From NCBI GenBank assembly GCA_026989395.1, contig JALSJK010000141.1:1-48431 (forward strand): a stretch of 48,431 nt of DNA, read 5' to 3'. Position 1 is the first letter of the stretch; every line of letters starts with the position of its first letter. Source of the DNA: Methylomonas sp. Its GTDB lineage: Bacteria; Pseudomonadota; Gammaproteobacteria; Methylococcales; Methylomonadaceae. The notes under the pieces are model-generated. The model worked only from the letters and a program-made list of their open reading frames with translations, had not been told where the DNA came from and made no database searches. Position numbers and translations under genes: made by a program. Positions 46,581 to 48,431 of this stretch are shown piece after piece.

Positions 46581-47921
46581 ATGAGCTATAGAATTTTGCA
46601 AATAGCCTTAATGGCGTTTAGCATTTTGTTTCAAACTCCACAGCTATTTGCTGATAATAAAACACAGGATATTGATTTAAAGAAAGACAATAAACATCCA
46701 CATAAAACTGAAAAGTACTTTTTCCGAAAAGCCTATCGTTCGCTAAAAGGTCATCCAAAGCATAATCAAAAGGTACAGCTAGGGCCAAGACCTTTTTATT
46801 TGGTAAACGACATGGAGGAAAGCCGTTTAAAAAAACAGCTAAAGGAATGTTCTGATGGGCCGTTTTACAGAACTGATTTTTCAATTGGTCATAGAGGGGC
46901 TGCACTGCAATTTCCCGAACATACTAAAGAATCTTATGAGGCTGCTGCTCGTACGGGTGCAGGGATTATTGAGTGCGATGTGACATTTACCAAAGACAGA
47001 GAATTGGTATGCCGACATTCACAATGTGACTTACATACCACAACCAATATTCTTGAAACACCTCTTGCTGAAAAATGTTCCGTACCATTTCAACCGGCTG
47101 ATCCTGCAACGGGAAAAAAAGTATCCGTACAATGTTGCACCACAGATATCACGTTAGAAGAGTTTAAGACTCTTAAAGGTAAAATGGATGCAGGAAACAA
47201 GAATGCAACAACAGTTTCGGAATATATAAACAGCACTCCAAGCTGGCGTACAGATCTGTATTCTGCCCGGGGTACTTTAATGACTCATAAAGAAAGCATA
47301 AAACTATTGAAAAAATTAGGCGTTAAGTTCACACCAGAATTAAAATCTCCTAGTGTTGAGATGCCTTATGAAGGTGATTACACACAGCAGGATTATGCGC
47401 AACAAATGATTGATGAATACAAAGAAATGGGAGTTAACCCTAGAAGAATTTTTCCACAATCGTTTAATTTAGAGGATATACAATATTGGTTGGATACTGA
47501 ACCTCGTTTTGGTAACCAGGCGGTATATTTGGATGGTCGTTATGACGATCCAACATTCGATCATACTGACCCAAGTACATGGAATCCCAGTATGGAAGAA
47601 TTAGTTGCTGATGGTGTAAAAATTATTGCGCCACCAATGTGGATGCTGTTAAAGGTCAATGAAAAAGGGGAAATAGAATCTTCACTTTATGCCAAAAGAG
47701 CAAAGGGTGCAGGGCTGGAAATTATTACCTGGACACTGGAAAGATCAGGGCTTTTAAAAAATAAAGGCGGCTGGTATTACCAGACAACAACTGATGTCAT
47801 CAATAATGATGGTGACATGTTGACAGTACTTGATGTGTTGGCAAAACAAGTTGGAATCAAAGGAATGTTTTCTGATTGGCCTGCGACTGTTACTTACTAT
47901 GCCAACTGCAATAATTTATAA
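46581..47921 (+). CDS. Secreted glycerophosphodiester phosphodiesterase
   Basis: The product has 446 residues from ATG 46581, preceded by AGGAG; an earlier TTG in frame is rejected. A signal peptide (to about LFA) and a basic linker lead into the GDPD domain: [20 protein letters not shown] with the catalytic His, [16 protein letters not shown] with the metal-binding acids, and TPELKSP later. The ending WTLERSG and MFSDWPATV are also typical. Longer than E. coli GlpQ, with inserted Cys pairs (CDLH, KCSV, QCCTT). It should release glycerol 3-phosphate from lipid headgroup diesters in the periplasm. Confidence 0.93.
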   Translation: MSYRILQIALMAFSILFQTPQLFADNKTQDIDLKKDNKHPHKTEKYFFRKAYRSLKGHPKHNQKVQLGPRPFYLVNDMEESRLKKQLKECSDGPFYRTDFSIGHRGAALQFPEHTKESYEAAARTGAGIIECDVTFTKDRELVCRHSQCDLHTTTNILETPLAEKCSVPFQPADPATGKKVSVQCCTTDITLEEFKTLKGKMDAGNKNATTVSEYINSTPSWRTDLYSARGTLMTHKESIKLLKKLGVKFTPELKSPSVEMPYEGDYTQQDYAQQMIDEYKEMGVNPRRIFPQSFNLEDIQYWLDTEPRFGNQAVYLDGRYDDPTFDHTDPSTWNPSMEELVADGVKIIAPPMWMLLKVNEKGEIESSLYAKRAKGAGLEIITWTLERSGLLKNKGGWYYQTTTDVINNDGDMLTVLDVLAKQVGIKGMFSDWPATVTYYANCNNL

Positions 47922-47946
47922 ATATATTGTTAACATATTTCGGACA

Positions 47947-47993
47947 CTGGATTGAAAGAGTCAATTAACAAAGCAACAACTTTTTCAATCCAG
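47947..47993. terminator. Hairpin between convergent genes
   Basis: CTGGATTGAAAGAGT and ACTTTTTCAATCCAG form a 15-base stem with one non-Watson-Crick position and a 17-base loop, then GTGATTTT on the plus strand. It is probably a terminator for the phosphodiesterase gene and perhaps for the convergent edge gene. Confidence 0.55.
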
Positions 47994-48009
47994 GTGATTT
48001 TGAAAAATA

Positions 48010-48431
48010 TTACTCGCCTGAGTCCAATTTATTTTTTTCAGATTTTATTTTAGAAAGTTGTTTTTTGAATAGTGGCCAAATTTGTGTCATCCAAAATTTC
48101 CAAGCAAGTTCTGATATTGTTGTTATGTGTTTGCCTAGTATTTTTATAATTGAGTTAATATCATCTAGTCCTACAGTTTTTAGCTTGGATGCCGCATAAA
48201 TGCTCCATTGTTGATATCTTTCTCCTTGTTTGTTAAGGAAAACCGTCTTAAAAACCCACATTTCAAATAACGAAATAACCCACATAGAAATAAAAGACAC
48301 GCCCATACCCATTCCGGCAAAGATTACTAGCCATGCAAACATTGGACTTATTTTGGTCAGCCACCAGGAGAGAATATCAATTAATAAAAATAGATATGGC
48401 ATTCCAATGGCAACGCATTTATACAAAGTTG
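48010..48431 (-). CDS. Membrane protein, partial at right edge
   Basis: The reading frame is open to the window edge, so the start may lie outside. About 138 residues are visible: two or three hydrophobic helices (including YLFLLIDILSWWL and FAWLVIFAGMGMGVSFISMW) followed by a charged, Trp-containing C-terminal region (WKFWMTQIWPLF, then KIKSEKNK). Family not recognised. Confidence 0.55.
   Translation of the reverse strand, partial: TLYKCVAIGMPYLFLLIDILSWWLTKISPMFAWLVIFAGMGMGVSFISMWVISLFEMWVFKTVFLNKQGERYQQWSIYAASKLKTVGLDDINSIIKILGKHITTISELAWKFWMTQIWPLFKKQLSKIKSEKNKLDSGE

Overview
The window looks like a gammaproteobacterial chromosome segment of low to moderate GC (about 40% by eye). The housekeeping genes (glnD-map, purEK, leuA, rsmD-coaD, dnaQ, rlmH) have gammaproteobacterial character. 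A PPi-dependent phosphofructokinase next to pssA, several c-type haem proteins and a copper oxidase would suit a methanotroph-like (Methylococcales) lineage. That placement is inference; no methane-oxidation gene is present. I found no tRNA, rRNA, CRISPR array, insertion sequence or prophage.

Layout. (1) 0.3-11.8 kb, minus strand: an unusual surface or signalling locus. It has two tandem genes of about 1160 residues, each joining a secreted FecR domain, a long TPR array and an outer-membrane beta-barrel. A truncated FecR copy and a small secreted protein lie between them, and a CHASE2-type class III nucleotide cyclase lies upstream. (2) 12.2-18.4 kb, minus strand: a small membrane protein, a retropepsin-like protease, glnD, map, purK and purE. 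(3) 18.4-23.3 kb: a 166-bp hairpin-forming repeat, a lipoprotein di-haem oxidoreductase with a strong terminator, a secreted protein, two small envelope proteins behind three copies of a perfect 13-bp palindrome, and a MarR regulator with a cysteine tail. (4) 23.4-35.9 kb: core metabolism, including a TrpD2/YbiB-like protein with an alpha/beta hydrolase, cyoE, a paired M16 protease operon running into rsmD-coaD-ferredoxin, then rimI, a uracil-DNA glycosylase, leuA (with a candidate Leu-rich leader peptide and a good promoter), pssA and pfp. (5) 36-48.4 kb: a multicopper oxidase with a Met-rich loop, dnaQ, a HugZ-like protein, rlmH, a cytochrome c'/PepSY/small basic protein/DUF2202 gene set, a divergent two-component system, a secreted beta-propeller, a glycerophosphodiesterase and a membrane protein cut by the right edge.

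How it may fit together. The 40-47.9 kb block reads as an envelope redox or metal-stress module governed by the OmpR-type regulator. Tandem TGTAACA repeats with an exact 10-bp period occur both before the regulator gene and in the propeller/phosphodiesterase intergenic region, which suggests one regulon. In the first block, the shared FecR domains (all with the same Cys pair) and the neighbouring periplasm-sensing cyclase suggest a cell-surface sensing or export system with no FecI-type sigma factor nearby. The best candidates for undescribed biology are the FecR-TPR-barrel/CHASE2 locus, the three TATCGANTCGATA palindromes and the 10-bp-period direct repeats.
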